The notes under the pieces were generated by a model that did no database searches, was not told the origin of the DNA, and saw nothing but the letters and a program-made list of their open reading frames with translations. A stretch of 64,000 nucleotides of DNA from Schistosoma haematobium (lineage: Eukaryota; Platyhelminthes; Trematoda; Strigeidida; Schistosomatidae). Every line of letters starts with the position of its first letter. Position 1 is the stretch's first letter. The position numbers and the translations under genes are program-made. The DNA is taken from the NCBI RefSeq assembly GCF_000699445.3, contig NC_067202.1:10411458-10475457 (forward strand). Reading direction: 5' to 3'. Below are positions 1 through 13,924 of the stretch, one piece after another.

Positions 1-2222
1 TGTCACATGATAATTTTCTGACCGCAATATATGCGTATGCTCATATGATCACCTGTTTAATTAACTCCCAAAAACATCTCTAAGTAAAACGATAGCAACA
101 TTATCATATTTTGTTTTATGAGTTTTTGTATCATTTATTGCGAAATATGATTGGTGATCGGCAACTTTTCTCAGTCATCACTTTTTGTGTGTTAATATAG
201 TTTGTAGTTTTTGTTTATTACTTCATTTATACTTTTACAGTAAATGTAGATCGAGTGATTGTTTTTATCTATCTTTTCTTCTATTCTGCTAAAAAAATCA
301 GTACTGATTCTTGAAAACAGTAACGTATTTGAATTAGATCCAGGTCGCGACAACAAAAAATGCTTTTCTTTCATGAACTATTACGTAGATTAATTGATAG
401 TTTTACTGACGTGAATTTTTACGTAAATTATTTTGTATTGACAGCTGTGTTCAGGTACTCAGTTATTTCTATCTGAAAGGAGTCTACTTTTCAACAGGAA
501 AAGTTTTACATTGACTCATCAGTAATTAACAAGTTATCATTTCAGGGTTTCCTATCGATTACCAACAACAACCTAACAGCAAGGTTTTTAAGTAATAGAT
601 AAAGTGATATTATATATTTTTAAGGTTTTTTTAAAAAAATCTCATGAATATGCTTGATCTATAATTTCTATGCACTTATATAAATTCCTTATCTGATAAT
701 ATGATAACAGGATTTAGGTTTGTAAGTTGTCTATATTTATACCAACTATTAATTCATTAAATTACTTTCATAGTTGAAGTTACGAGTCGATCTAAGCTAG
801 ACCACCATTGAGAACCTGGAAACACCGGACGGCCGTTTCGTCCTTGTATGCGACTCCCCAGGAGTGCTCATTAAATTATTAATTCAATTAATAATAACGA
901 AGCTATACAAAACCGTCGAATCAAATAGGTTCAAAGTGCACATTTCTAGATTTTAAACCTAGATTCACAAGTGATTTGTCAACTATCAGCTACTTAATGG
1001 GTAATTTTTGAAAGAATACAACACTTCTGACTATAAAGTGAGCGAATTTATCATGTAGGTACGAAGACATAATGATGTTGCTTGTATTGGTAGTGTAAGT
1101 CAATTATAACAAATTCGTCTAAAGAACCCTTACAAAACCCAGCGGTCAAAACAAATTTCCAGTTATATGAAGGAGAATTAAATGAAATTGAGAACTGTGT
1201 GAGATTAGTTTGATGGAAAACACAATATGGTCCTCCAAAGTAATGATAGCAGTTCATAGCGTCACTCACTATCAGTCAGATTGTTATCATAACCAACATC
1301 AGTATCTTCTTTTATATTGCTGAGTTATCGAGTAACTTGACCATCGGATTTATTAAATGATTTATTTAAACACATAAACATTGGTACAACTATGATTGAA
1401 CACTGAATCCGCAAACTTCCTCAGCTCGGGTAGCCTGGGTTTCACAAACACAAAGCAGAAATACTCTCAATAAAGTGTCGTGAACTTGATATTTTACAGA
1501 CAGACTAACACAACGACCACGGCGAAGGTGGGGGGGGGGCTCATTGGTTTACGCTTCTGTAGCTTTCTTTATTCATAGACTGGTTTATTCTCTCATGCCA
1601 ACACCACCCAGGTACGAAAAGATCTTGTTTACTTCTACCATCACAAGTTATATGACAGTTGCTACTGAAAATGTTACTAGTATTAGTAATCTTTTTGTTA
1701 AATGTCATATTCTTTATTACACTAGAAAATTGTCATCGAAAATATGGTGGATTGAAAAAAACCATTCTAGGCACATAACTCGTGAATATTCAAAAAAATA
1801 TGCAAACAATCTTTTAAAACAGTGATTATCTGCAATTTATATTTATATGCTAATGCCTACGACCAGTCCAACTTCCTTGATATCTCATGTATCAATTCCA
1901 TATTAATCAGTTTTCATCTCTTTAATAGTTATATAGTAAAAGATATGTGTATGAAATCACTATTATGGTACTTCTTAGTATTCTCGGTTATCAGATTCAT
2001 GATAGATTATAAACATTATTTGAAAGCGTGTAAATACACGTGGTTGGCAAATAATCGTTCAATTTAAATCAGGAAAATTAGTTGCAATAAATGATTGTTG
2101 AGCGAAGAAAACTGGTGGTCAAGTTGATTCAACTGGTCACCAGCATTCATAATTTAATTGTTTTGAACTGTTTTAAATGCAATAATTAATTTTTTTTCCT
2201 TATCTGATCTCTTTATTTTAAG
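1..2222. other. Upstream or intronic DNA of the AMPK gamma gene
   Basis: No exon was recognised. It holds the SINE head at 770-870 and a short tail fragment of the ~500-bp retroposon at 1358-1440 followed by a G-run. A 5' exon could lie here, but none can be supported. Confidence 0.5.
770..870 (-). mobile_element. SINE head fragment
   Basis: tagttgaagttacgagtcga...ggacggccgtttcgtcct matches the head and ribozyme region. The minus-strand core reads CTGGGGA, so an invariant A is lost. It lies upstream of the first recognised AMPK gamma exon. Confidence 0.75.
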
Positions 2223-2297
2223 GTTCATCAAATTATCATTCACAATTAAGTTCATCAGTTGTAGAAGAAATTCAAGGTGCAGTCAATATTTTAGCTG
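2223..2297 (+). CDS. PRKAG: AMPK gamma exon (first recognised)
   Basis: Acceptor ...ttttaag at 2222 and donor GTTAGT at 2298. The exon takes one base from an upstream exon not found here and ends with one base of a Gly codon completed at 5053. It encodes a Ser-rich, probably disordered N-terminal stretch (SSNYHSQLSSSVVEEIQ...) with no homology I recognise. It is linked to the gene by phase and by direct fit to the next exon. Confidence 0.65.
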
Positions 2298-2317
2298 GTT
2301 AGTGTTTTTTTTTCTCG

Positions 2318-2353
<36 letters not shown>

Positions 2354-5179
2354 GTGCAATGTCTTTATTAATTAGTTATACTGGTTGGCTAATGATTTTT
2401 ATTGTTGCATAATCGTTATCGATAACGACGAAATTAATCTTAATTAACCATTGTTATAGTTTATTTACATGTGATTTCAATTAGGAAGTTTATACAAGAT
2501 TATTTCATGTGTTTTTTTGAACATATCAATTGTGTACTGCAAGTTTTCAAAAGTCTTTTTTATTTTAATATCAGGTGAAATAATTAAATAAATAAATAAT
2601 TAAGAGATGGAGAGAGTGAGAGAGAGAGAGAGAAATATCATTTTTACCGAAACGGAACTGGGTATCTTTATTGTCATATGCGTTATATATATTCTATAAG
2701 TATCAATATCTTATGTCACTAGTAGTAGTGGTAGGTAATAATGTCAGTGATTACTATTGATTATATCAAAATACAATGTTACGCGGGTTATTTTTTTTTC
2801 TTCAAAAAACTCCCACATAACATGAACACTTGTACATTTGACTCTGTGTAAAATGTGTACAACGTTAAACATTAGATTTTCCAAATTTTCATTCATTTAA
2901 AGTCATCACAAATTGACAAATCATGAAAAACATATAAACTACTAAATTTTATATTTTCATATTTTTATTATTTATTTATTTAAACACATAAATATTGGTA
3001 CAAAGGTGCACCAAATGCGTATGCGCCACACAAATCTTATTTGATATGTATGAGGGCTGTGATACTGCCCGGGTGCCCAAACCGAAGTAGGTGGTTTTCT
3101 TAGGGGGTCACACCCTGAGCCTTCGACCTAAAGGTCTGATCCACAAGGCAGTGGAGCAACGTAAAGCGATGCATTCCCATGGTAGCCGGTGACCAACGAT
3201 TAGTTCATACGCCCTTTGTTTATTTGAGGATACTGGAGACCATGTGCACCATTGGTTTGGAATCAGAGTTTTCGAACTCCCCTAGGTGGACTCTCGATGT
3301 CCACCAACCCGGTTAAAGCGCCGGATATTCTCTTTTCGTTCTCTCAATTTCGTAAACGACACCTCCACGAGAAAGCAATGAGTAGGACTTCCCTGGCAGA
3401 GGCTATACACGCGTGGCCATGTGAGAGCCTTTCGAGATGAAAAGTTTACTCGCGTTACTCTCGTCCGTACCTGGGCACTTGGAGGCTTATTTATTGATAT
3501 GCTTGTACACTAAGCTAACATTTCACAGCTTAAAATTTAATACGATCAGTGGATGAAGCTTAGTTTCTTAATGAAAACCCTGTTATTGATTTCTATAGTA
3601 CAATTGAAAATACATTGATATTAATCGGTTATTACATCAGTTACAGTAATTAGAAAGTATGAGTTGAGTGATTTTCTCTAAACACAGTCACAGTCAGAAT
3701 GCATTGAAAATTCATGAAGTTATATCACGAAAATTTATTGAAAGTTGACCTTACATTTTCACCTTAAATTCTTCTTAATTAAACATTAATTTCCTTTCTC
3801 TAACGTCTGAAAAGTTTCAAATGGAACAATGAAAGTCCTATTCAGTTAGTGGTGGTTAATTACAGTTCACCATTCAGTTGATGTACAGCTACAATTAAAA
3901 ATATTTTATTTATTTTCTAACCAACATTCCCTAACTACCTAGCCTCAATGTTATTGTTTATTGTAACCTTAACTGTGGATTAAATGTATGGAATTTCATT
4001 TATTTTTCAACATGTGTTCGAATAGATATGTTTCCTATAGGTTTTTAAATATACTTTATTGGCGATCAGCAACTTGGAAGAAAATCCGAGTTTAAGATTT
4101 CCTGTTGATTACCTTTAGCCACTTAACAATCAAACAAAATATCGAAATCACTGAGTTTGCATACATTCGGCTGAATTTCAGCGTTCACACTATTATCAAC
4201 TGTTTGCTTTGTTTATTTCTTCAGTGTGATAGTTATATCACATACAAATCATTATTTAAATAATATATGAGTAAAATAAAGTATATTCAAATGTTTATAC
4301 CGAAATATATGTGCAGTGAGATTGGCGAACACATTAGTTTGAGTTGAATTAACATCCTTTTAAAGAATGTAACGAGTCGTTTCGATTCTCTTAGTTTAAT
4401 AGTTGAAGTCATGAGTCAGTTGAAACCAGACCACCATGGAAAACCTGCAAGCATCATTGTCTTCAGTGAGTTGCTATCTCACAACAGACCTGGTTGGACT
4501 CTACCGGTCACAGCTTCTCACTAGAACTCCAGGAAATACATCTTGGAGATCGTCACTAGTGAGCATATGGTGATTATAATCAGAGAGGGGTTTTGTGGAT
4601 ATTATAATAATTTAATAGTTTAATTCACGAGTCAATTGAAGCTAGACCAACATGGAAAACCTGGAAGCACTGGACGGCCGTTTCATCCTAGTATGAAACT
4701 TCTCAGCAATCCATTTAAACAAATATGATGAAATGAGTCTATGTACTGTTTTCAAAGTCTTTATGTTTTCCTCGTGTTAAAAAATAAAAAAAATCTTATT
4801 TGGATAGAAGTTCATAGCTAATAAATCTATCGTAAAATCCAAGGTTTCAAATTAATATTTATATTACTAACGAATAAAGTAATATCGTATTGAATAGGAG
4901 TATTAAGCATGTGCAATACTTCTTTCTTTGATTATCTCCACCCAAATATTTGGTCATGATACTTGAATATTGATATTTTCTCTTTGTGAAGATATCAGAC
5001 TACTAAATTGCTTGTTCTCCCAATGCTTTCTTCTCAACTGTTTTTTGTTAAGGTCGTCAGATATTTCCTAGTAGCATCGCTTGTTCTCGTCCAGGAATCC
5101 GTGTGAAAAGCGCCTCTGAATCGGAGCATTTACTAGTTATTAGTAAATCTCTGTCCAATGTGAGTGATTTTCTATAAGT

Positions 5180-5226
<47 letters not shown>

Positions 5227-8200
5227 ACTAGTAGTGGTAGAAGTGTGATTACATGTAACTTGTTAACTTAGAGAAGGAGAATACGGGGATATTGCAAGTG
5301 ACATATATCAAAGCTCTATATACAAACAGTAGATCACTTAATCAGATATTCGTAGGTTGTTTTTGTTACAGCCACTGAAAACCTTGAGCCATTTTGTCCC
5401 GGTATGGAACTCATCCTCTACAATCATGTCATGATCGAACCTAAGACCTTTAGGTCTCGCGTCAAACTGTTGATCATCGGAACCATTAGGTCCACCTCCA
5501 GTGGTACGATTGTTTGCCACGAGATCTGAAGGCCCTAAGTCTGATATATGTCGATATATGTCTTTGATTAATGTAATGAGAAAAGGATGTTCATCAAATC
5601 TGTTTCATACACTTATACCATACAACATTTTAAACAATTTGTTCACATAATAATTTGTTGACAGTTTACTTTGGAAACAAAATGTTACAGTCACACGAGA
5701 TATAAATTGCAATTACACAATAAGAGTTAATTATAAAAACTACCTATCTGTTACTAAACATATAACTTGACTGATGAATCTCAGGATTAATCAAAATTCA
5801 GCTTTTGTAATGTGTTATGTAGAAGTGGTTTAGGATAAACAAGGCTTTTTGAAGCCTAGACCGTACGAAGATTCAAATACCTTTTGTATATGTGTGTTCA
5901 GAAACCAATTATTATTTGCATTAGAACTACCCATGTGATATTGATTTTCTATAGAACGTTTTACGTCTCCTACAGATATCTTGGCAAATTATCCAGGTTA
6001 TTTAAAATGTAATATGTCTGTGTATTACACATCTCTTAGTAACTTCGTCAACCCATTGCACTATCGAAAGTAATCAAAGGAACTAATTATTTTAACTTTG
6101 ACATATATATTTCAATTTTTTTAAAATATAAATACATTACCCAGTTAAGTAGTTAGTAAATCACTATTCCCCTTATTTTGAAGTGTAACAGGTTAGTAAT
6201 TTGTTTGGCAGTGATTGACTATAAATGACCTCGATTTCTCGGACCTTGATATTCTTATCTTCTTATAACATGATGAACTGATAAAGTTAAAAGCTTTAAT
6301 TTATCATATGTATATAGATAAAAATAAAAAACTATTCATTTAGATCTTAAGAAGTTTTTGTCAATAAGTAGCCATTCAGAATAGTAAAGAACATTACTAA
6401 TAATAGATTGGGGTTTATTTACGAAATCTTATCAAAGACTAACTGGAAAGCATTGTTCATAATTGTGGTGATCCGTTGATGAATTGATAAGTAGCTGCTG
6501 AAACTGTTTAGTAATTTATTTGCATTTGATTATCTGAAGTAGGATAGACAAGGCAACAGGAAATAATTGAATTCAATTAGTCAAGTAAGCCGATGAATTG
6601 ATTTTCCTTTCCATAATACTGGTTTTTCTATAATAATTAAGTTTTAAACGAATGATTTTTATCCTGTTAAATATAGTCAAAAGAGGAATTATCCCCTTCA
6701 TCCTTTGGCCATTTTGGTGAGTTTTATAAATTCGTATTTCACTTGATTATTATGCGAAACATAATATCGTAAACCTGCTTCAGTTTGGGTACCTGGGCAG
6801 TATCCCAGCCCTCACATAAATCAAATGATTTGTGTGGCGCATATCAATTTGGTGCCTCGTTGTTCCGTTGTGTATGTGTTTAAATGAATAAATAAAGATC
6901 GTGTATAAACTACTTGTAAAACTTTACCACCATTCTTGTAGAGATTTAGTGTTAAAAAAACAATTGGGCTGGTTTATTGTCATAACGAAATAAAATTGTA
7001 TATTTGAGGATTGCGATCGGTCATGTTGATTGAGACGACTATTAGTTGTTCATTCAAAGATGAAAATAACAACAAATAGCATTATTTTATTTACTTAAGT
7101 GTGCTATGGTTGGGATTAGTCGTTTAGATTCGATCAAAATTTAAGGACTAGAGAAATATGACATTGGTCGCTACTGAGTGGTCGCCTAATCGTGTTGTTT
7201 TGAGATCGCTGATCACCAATTTGTTGTGACTTAAGACACTAATCGATATCACTTGTTGTATTGTCTAATCAGAATTTCGATTATTGATTGGTCACCTGTA
7301 TTGCTAGTTGGACCATTGTTCTTTTATTCATTAATTAACACCCAAGCTTTTAACACTTATTGATCCTGAAGCTCCTTCTAACCTAGCAGAGTAGCTAATC
7401 AGTAGACGCAGATAGGAAACAGACTAGGTCCTCATTGCACTTAATTTAACTGTAAGTCGAAACTCATATAGTAAATGACTGACCACAAAGTTTCCCAAAT
7501 TAGAAATTATACTTTAACAACAATCATACTGTAAATGTTAGAGGGCGGAGCAAACTGTTCATAATTAATTAACTAATAACTAATATAAAGCAATACTCAA
7601 TAGGTTTACTAGAAGCTTACACTAACGGGAATACAGAAATGCAACAATACAGTTTGTTTACTAAGTACACAAAAATGAAAATAATAAAATTTGAAAATAA
7701 ATTTTGAAAGTTACAACTTTCTCAATATACGTCCCGTTATAACAAATTGTTTTTACTAAAATGATGTGACACACAAGTTATCTTGCTAAATTAATATAAT
7801 TTGAAACACAAATGTTTTTGAAATATGCGTCCTAAAGATCATAAACTTATGAAGTTGAAACTCAACTATGGGGTTGGACGAAAGCTAAGGGTATTAAGAC
7901 GAAGATGTGATGTTGTTGTGAAAGAGAACACAGGTGAGGACGACCAGTTTATTTCTTAACACAAAATTACAGGGTTCTTTGGTAATTTATGAAAATCATG
8001 CATAAAAATACTTCATTTGCAAATTTCCATCATTTGTACTTTACATTATGTATGATTCCTCCAATTCACAATTGCTTTCTATTTTCTTTTCTGTTCTCTT
8101 CTTATCCATCTGCTACCGGATTTTCCACTTCCGATTGGTTTACATACTACTTAAGTGTGTCGACATAAGTAGCATAAACCACTGTGTTAATCCATTAAGT

Positions 8201-11200
8201 CACTGACCGTTGGTCTAAACCCCTCTGATAGATGCAGACTGAGACTGAGTAATATGGTTTAGAGTCGTTCACAATGTCTCAGATTAGTTTACTCTTTATC
8301 TTTCTCTCGATCTTGAATTCCACCATTCATTCATACATAACTTTCTACTTCGTCGTTTTCGAGCATACTCTGGATATTCACTCTTTTTCATCAACGTTGC
8401 TACATTACTTTGACTCCTTTACTGTTCATCACGTTATCTAATGTGATATAAAAAGTTGGGCCCAACACATTTGTGCAAATCTCCACGTTGATAATGTCTG
8501 GTTACCCTATTAACTTAATTATCTCCCACCATCTCAATTTCGCTTTATTTTACCATTGTCTATTTATATTCAGCTTTCTTAATCAACTTTTGTTTGTATG
8601 TCGGATTTCGTTAATGAGTGTATCATTTGAAAATATTGTCTTTTCTTATTTCATTCTAGTTTAAATATGTTTTTTGGATCACCCGTTTTTATCTACTAGG
8701 TTATTTGGAAAGCTATAACACTTTTTGACAACTTCCGTATGGTTTAACACCACATCTACACTGTCACATTAAACGTGTGACTATATGGAGAATTTTTCTG
8801 TCTGTATGTAAATATGAAAACTTGTTATTAGTTTCAAAGTACATTGCGAAAATGCATGTTGATATGCTGAATTTGCATCGTAGTATATATGATATCGTTT
8901 GTAAAAAATGTTTTATTTTTAGATGAAAACCACGTTTATACCACGTTATTTCGTCATAGTACATGTTACGATGTTTTACCGGGGAGTGGAAAGTTAGTTA
9001 TTTTAGACTCTCGTTTACCTGTAAGTTATTTACTGTATATATATTTTTTAATAACAATACACGGATGGTCATTTTTGTATGGGTATGTGTGGGTTAATAT
9101 ACTTGTGTTTACATAATTTGTAAAACTCATTTCCTAATCATTTTTTTGTGTATACACAGTAAAGATTGGAACTTCCAATATATTTTTCCATATATATATG
9201 GATGTAATAGCAACTTTCAACAATTAGCTCAAAGATTCTCACCTTATTTACTGAATTTAAGTTCAAACAGCTGTGTACTATCACAAAATGCCTGACTTAA
9301 AATATTATACATAATCCTGTGGTGAAATAAAATTCCTGTGGAAAATGATTCAATTGTAGATTACTATAGTCTATAAAAGTGTCTTCGTAGCATACGTTTT
9401 CACAGAAAAGGATGCATTACAATAGTTATTCTTTTTCAATATCTTTGAGACGTTGACTTTTCCTCACATTTTGAACTTAAGAAACCGATTTTATGTATCT
9501 TTGAAATTTATTCAGGCATCTATCAGCTATTCATATTTCTCATACCGAAACTCGCTTTCTTTGAATAGTTTGTGAATATACCACCGACGTATTCCTCGTT
9601 TGTCCGGTTTCAGTATTTAGACTGAATGATGTTCGACTTTAGACGTATTTGTCCACCTAAAAGTGGCATCCAACTTTGCAGAATTCAAGATCTTAGGTCC
9701 ATCAAGGTAGCGACAATCAATTTGGGCTGTTTTAAAAGGAGCATAGTTTCTGATACTATGCAATCGGAATAATGGTACTAATTTGTGAGGACCTTCAGGT
9801 GATAAGACTGGAAATCAATCACTGTGATTCGAAAATCATTCTACTAGGCTTCTTACATGCTATTATTCCCAATTTTATGTTTTCAATGAAAATTTATCCA
9901 ATATTTCATTTTTCACCATTATTTGTGTTATTATTTCCTGCTTTTTGCTTTCCATATATTGATCCTCATCTCTTTAAGTTGATGTAGTGTAACGATTCAA
10001 ATGGTATTACACAAGTGCTAGGTTCTAGGTGCTTCGTATATGTTACTTTGCTTTTCTGTGATCCTATACAAAGTGATCTAAAATTATGTTCTAGTTTTTT
10101 AAATAATTAAAATGTTTATTATCAACTATTCAATTACTAGACGTTACGTGCAATATGTGCTCTATTGGATAATGGAGTTATGGCGGCACCAGTTTGGTGC
10201 AGTGAAACTCAATCATATATGGGTATTTTTTCTCAAGAATTAGCTTTAGATATGATTGGACATTTACACTATACAGAAGTGATTAGAAGTGGTAATTCAG
10301 ATATTCAAACATTGTCGTCTTCAAGTGTTGCTGACACCACAACAAATTCCTCATCGTCTGGATTCTTTTCATCGTTCAATGCAAATCTTTACGGATGGGG
10401 TGCAAAACAATTAGGGGAGGTTTATAGTGAGTTTTTCGCGTCGAATTGAACATATTTATAATATGAAACATCGTCATACATACATCTTCACTGATTTATC
10501 AAACTAACATTTGACTAAAAGTTCATTTACAGAACTTGACTAGTTGACAATTTTTAAGTTTAATCATGTTTACTCTGGTCGGTTCTATTGATTCACAACT
10601 TTCAAAAGCTGTAAAGCTGGATTATAGCTGTGTAATCCAAGACTTTATTTTCAACCTATTTGTTGGGACTCGTTAGCTGAATCTTTTCATTCATTTCGAA
10701 CTGCAATTGATCACTCTGTATTGGTACATTTACATTCTGAGTGGATATCCTTGATATTACAGTCCTTAATATCAATAACGAAGAAAATACTAATCCTTTC
10801 AAAATACATTGGTTGTATTTTATTTTTGCAAAATGTTTCATATTGAATGCGAACATACATATAGCAATTCAATTTAATTGTAGTTCTCCAATGAGTTATC
10901 AAACTAGTATTAGTTTAGTGCCCTATCATGTGAAAGTTATGCCCTAAAGCACATTTTAAGCTTAATGAAGAATCGACTAATGTCATGTATATTTCTATCC
11001 TCATTATCGATGTGCCAACTTATGACAGATGTGAGAATGCATTGTGCTTCTAACTTTTGTTACAATTCATAGAGATTTTCATACTCGTTATCCTGATGCT
11101 CGATTTTGATGACATGAACAATCATTTTCATGCTCTGAAAAGATCTCTACGTATTCTGTATATTATTCAATAGAATCTCTGTTGAAATTGCTCATTTATA

Positions 11201-13854
11201 ATAACAAGAACTATGCTATTTGGGATTATAATAAAATATTAAAAAAAACTCATTGTTTCAGTGTCATGATATATGAAATTCGGTATTTCTATATCTCCTT
11301 GTAATAAACAACTGGCTAGAAACAAAATTAGGATTCATTCATTATTAGTCGATTGGTCTTACTCATATCTAATGGTTACATGTACTGTGTTACTCCACTA
11401 ACCATTTTAAATTTTCATTATTTTGTATTTCGGTATCAATTAAATTTTTATCATATTCGTAAGTTTTTTGTTAAACATTTGACAACTATTAATGTTTCTG
11501 GTTGATTCACTTTTAGATTTCATGTATAGTCGTCCTGATCGTCAGCTTTTTTCAGATCTGTTTGTATATCCTCATTACTGTTTACAAAAGGCACTTTATC
11601 GACTATTTCATCATAATCATCATTATCCTGAACAACATCGTCCATATCACCAGAGTCAACATCCACACCATCAAGATAGTCTTTCTAATCATGATACTTT
11701 ACTCAAATCCAAATTTTCCAACACTCGTGGTCATCGTTGTTCATATCCTAATAACTCTACAAAAATGCCAATGAATGATAATCCAAATAATAAATTCAGC
11801 CAGCAGTCTCCCAATGTACTACCAAGTCAATCCAGTCATTCATCATCAAGACTGAGTTTTTCCGAAGATAATGGTACAGTATCCCTTTCGTATTCTCCAC
11901 TACTCGGTTCACGGTCACCTGGTTACCAAACATCTAACTCCAACAAATCAGATGATACAACGTCAGCTATTACATCAGAGGATTTCGAAAGAGTATCGTC
12001 TAAATGTTGTCCTCTTTCTAATCCAACCTCACTATACACATCACTTGTATCTTATCTAATTGTAATTGATAATCATAGCGGAAATGCGCTTGGTCTGTTA
12101 TGCGCTGATCGTTTACTGGCATATTTACGTCTACGTGTAGATGAATTGCCGAATACAGGTCGGATGAATGTAAGTTTCTTCTAGAAGTATCAGTATTTCT
12201 TGTGTATAAAAGATTATGGTTTTTGTGTTTTCATGTCGTGATTTTTATATTGTTGGTGAGTAATCAGATCCGTCAAGTCCAGTAGAATGGTACATAACAT
12301 TATTACTGTGTTCTGCGCGAATTTCGTACTATGTGCATTTACTCTGCGCAATAATCAATATAGTTGCGTGATGATGTGGGTAAGTGGTTAAGGTCCTTGA
12401 TTTTCAACCGTTGTGTTACAGGTTAGGACTGGTCATCACTTATTTTGGCTTGGATAGTCTGTTAGTATCACTACCCCTTTTACAAATGAAGTATCTTAAA
12501 AACTGAGTACAGAAACCTGTTTTTAGTAACTAAGTTATGTCAACAAGTATTGATGGTCTTCAAATGTACTATTTCATCTAATGAATGTTTCGAATAAATT
12601 TAGATTGGACTTAATTAACGAAATCCTACTTAATCTGTTTATGAAATCAACTTAAACTGCTTAAGTTGATCAATAAAAAAATCCTGATCAAAATAGTTTT
12701 CGCTCTTGTTACTTATTGACAAGAACTATCTTGAACAAATACTTACCACCTTAGAGGTTGTATCCAGAATTGTTCAGCACTATCTTTAAAAGACATTATC
12801 TCATATATTTCACTCGTGACCGTAAAATCATTTATTTATGAATTTTGGCTAGTTCAATAAAGTCATTTTGTCGGTGACCACCACCGACTACAAGTTGATT
12901 TGTAAATGCATCTATACACACATAAATAATCTATTGTGTAGAATCAACGATGCTAGTTATAAATTATTCATAATATTTAACCATTGACGCAATCCAACGT
13001 AAGAGCAGTAGTACAACAAAAAAACTTATTTTTAAACCTTCATATTTTTAACCCATATTAAGGTTAATTTAATCAGAAATGGATAATGGGTAGCAGTGGA
13101 ATGCAGGACGCGTGTCTTGTCATATTTTGGACTCGTCATCTTACATGGCACTATTATGACAATCGCACTGTATGCACATGTACCAAAAGAGATTGATCAA
13201 TTTCTTTTGTAGACATTAATGAGATTATTATTATTATTTGAACACATTAATACAAGAGAGCACCGTATACATATGCACCACACAGTTATCATTGATATGT
13301 GTGAGGGCTGTGATACTGACCGGATGTCCAAACCGAAACAGGTGGTTTTCTTATGGGGTTACACCTGGAGCCTTTGACCTAAAGGTCTAATCCACAAGGT
13401 GGTAGAGCAACGTTAAAAGATGTAGTCTCGTAGTAGCTGGTGACCAACAATCGGTTTATACGCCATTTGTTTCCTTAGGACCCTGCAGCCCATGTGCACC
13501 ATTGGTTAGGAATTAGGGTTCCCCAACTGCTCTAGGTCGATCCCTTATATCCACCAACTGGGTTGAAACTCCGGAAATTCGCTTTTCGTTCTCTCAATTT
13601 CGTAAACAACACCCCCGCCATGAGATGGCAGTGAATAGAACTTCCTTGGCAGTGGCTGTATACGCGTGGCCATGTGATAGCATTTGGAAGGAAATTCATT
13701 TTTTTTAAATAATGAGTTTATAATCAAAAATAATGTACGGTTAAATCATTTCACTCATGCTTATCCATCCTTCATTTATCTCATCAACAACTTTGTTTTA
13801 GGTGTTCAGTTCGAAGTAATCTAGAAATTACATCGTTTTCAAAATTTTCCACTC

Positions 13855-13924
<70 letters not shown>

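Noticed and set aside
1544..1825. 93-codon plus-strand open frame
   Set aside because: No homology, follows a G-run and a repeat fragment; no phase link to the AMPK gamma exons.
11562..11774. 70-codon plus-strand open frame
   Set aside because: Alternative frame of the AMPK gamma CBS2 exon; Ile-rich and without homology.
12377..12450. tRNA-like segment in an AMPK gamma intron
   Set aside because: Box-like motifs are too degraded and no cloverleaf can be drawn.
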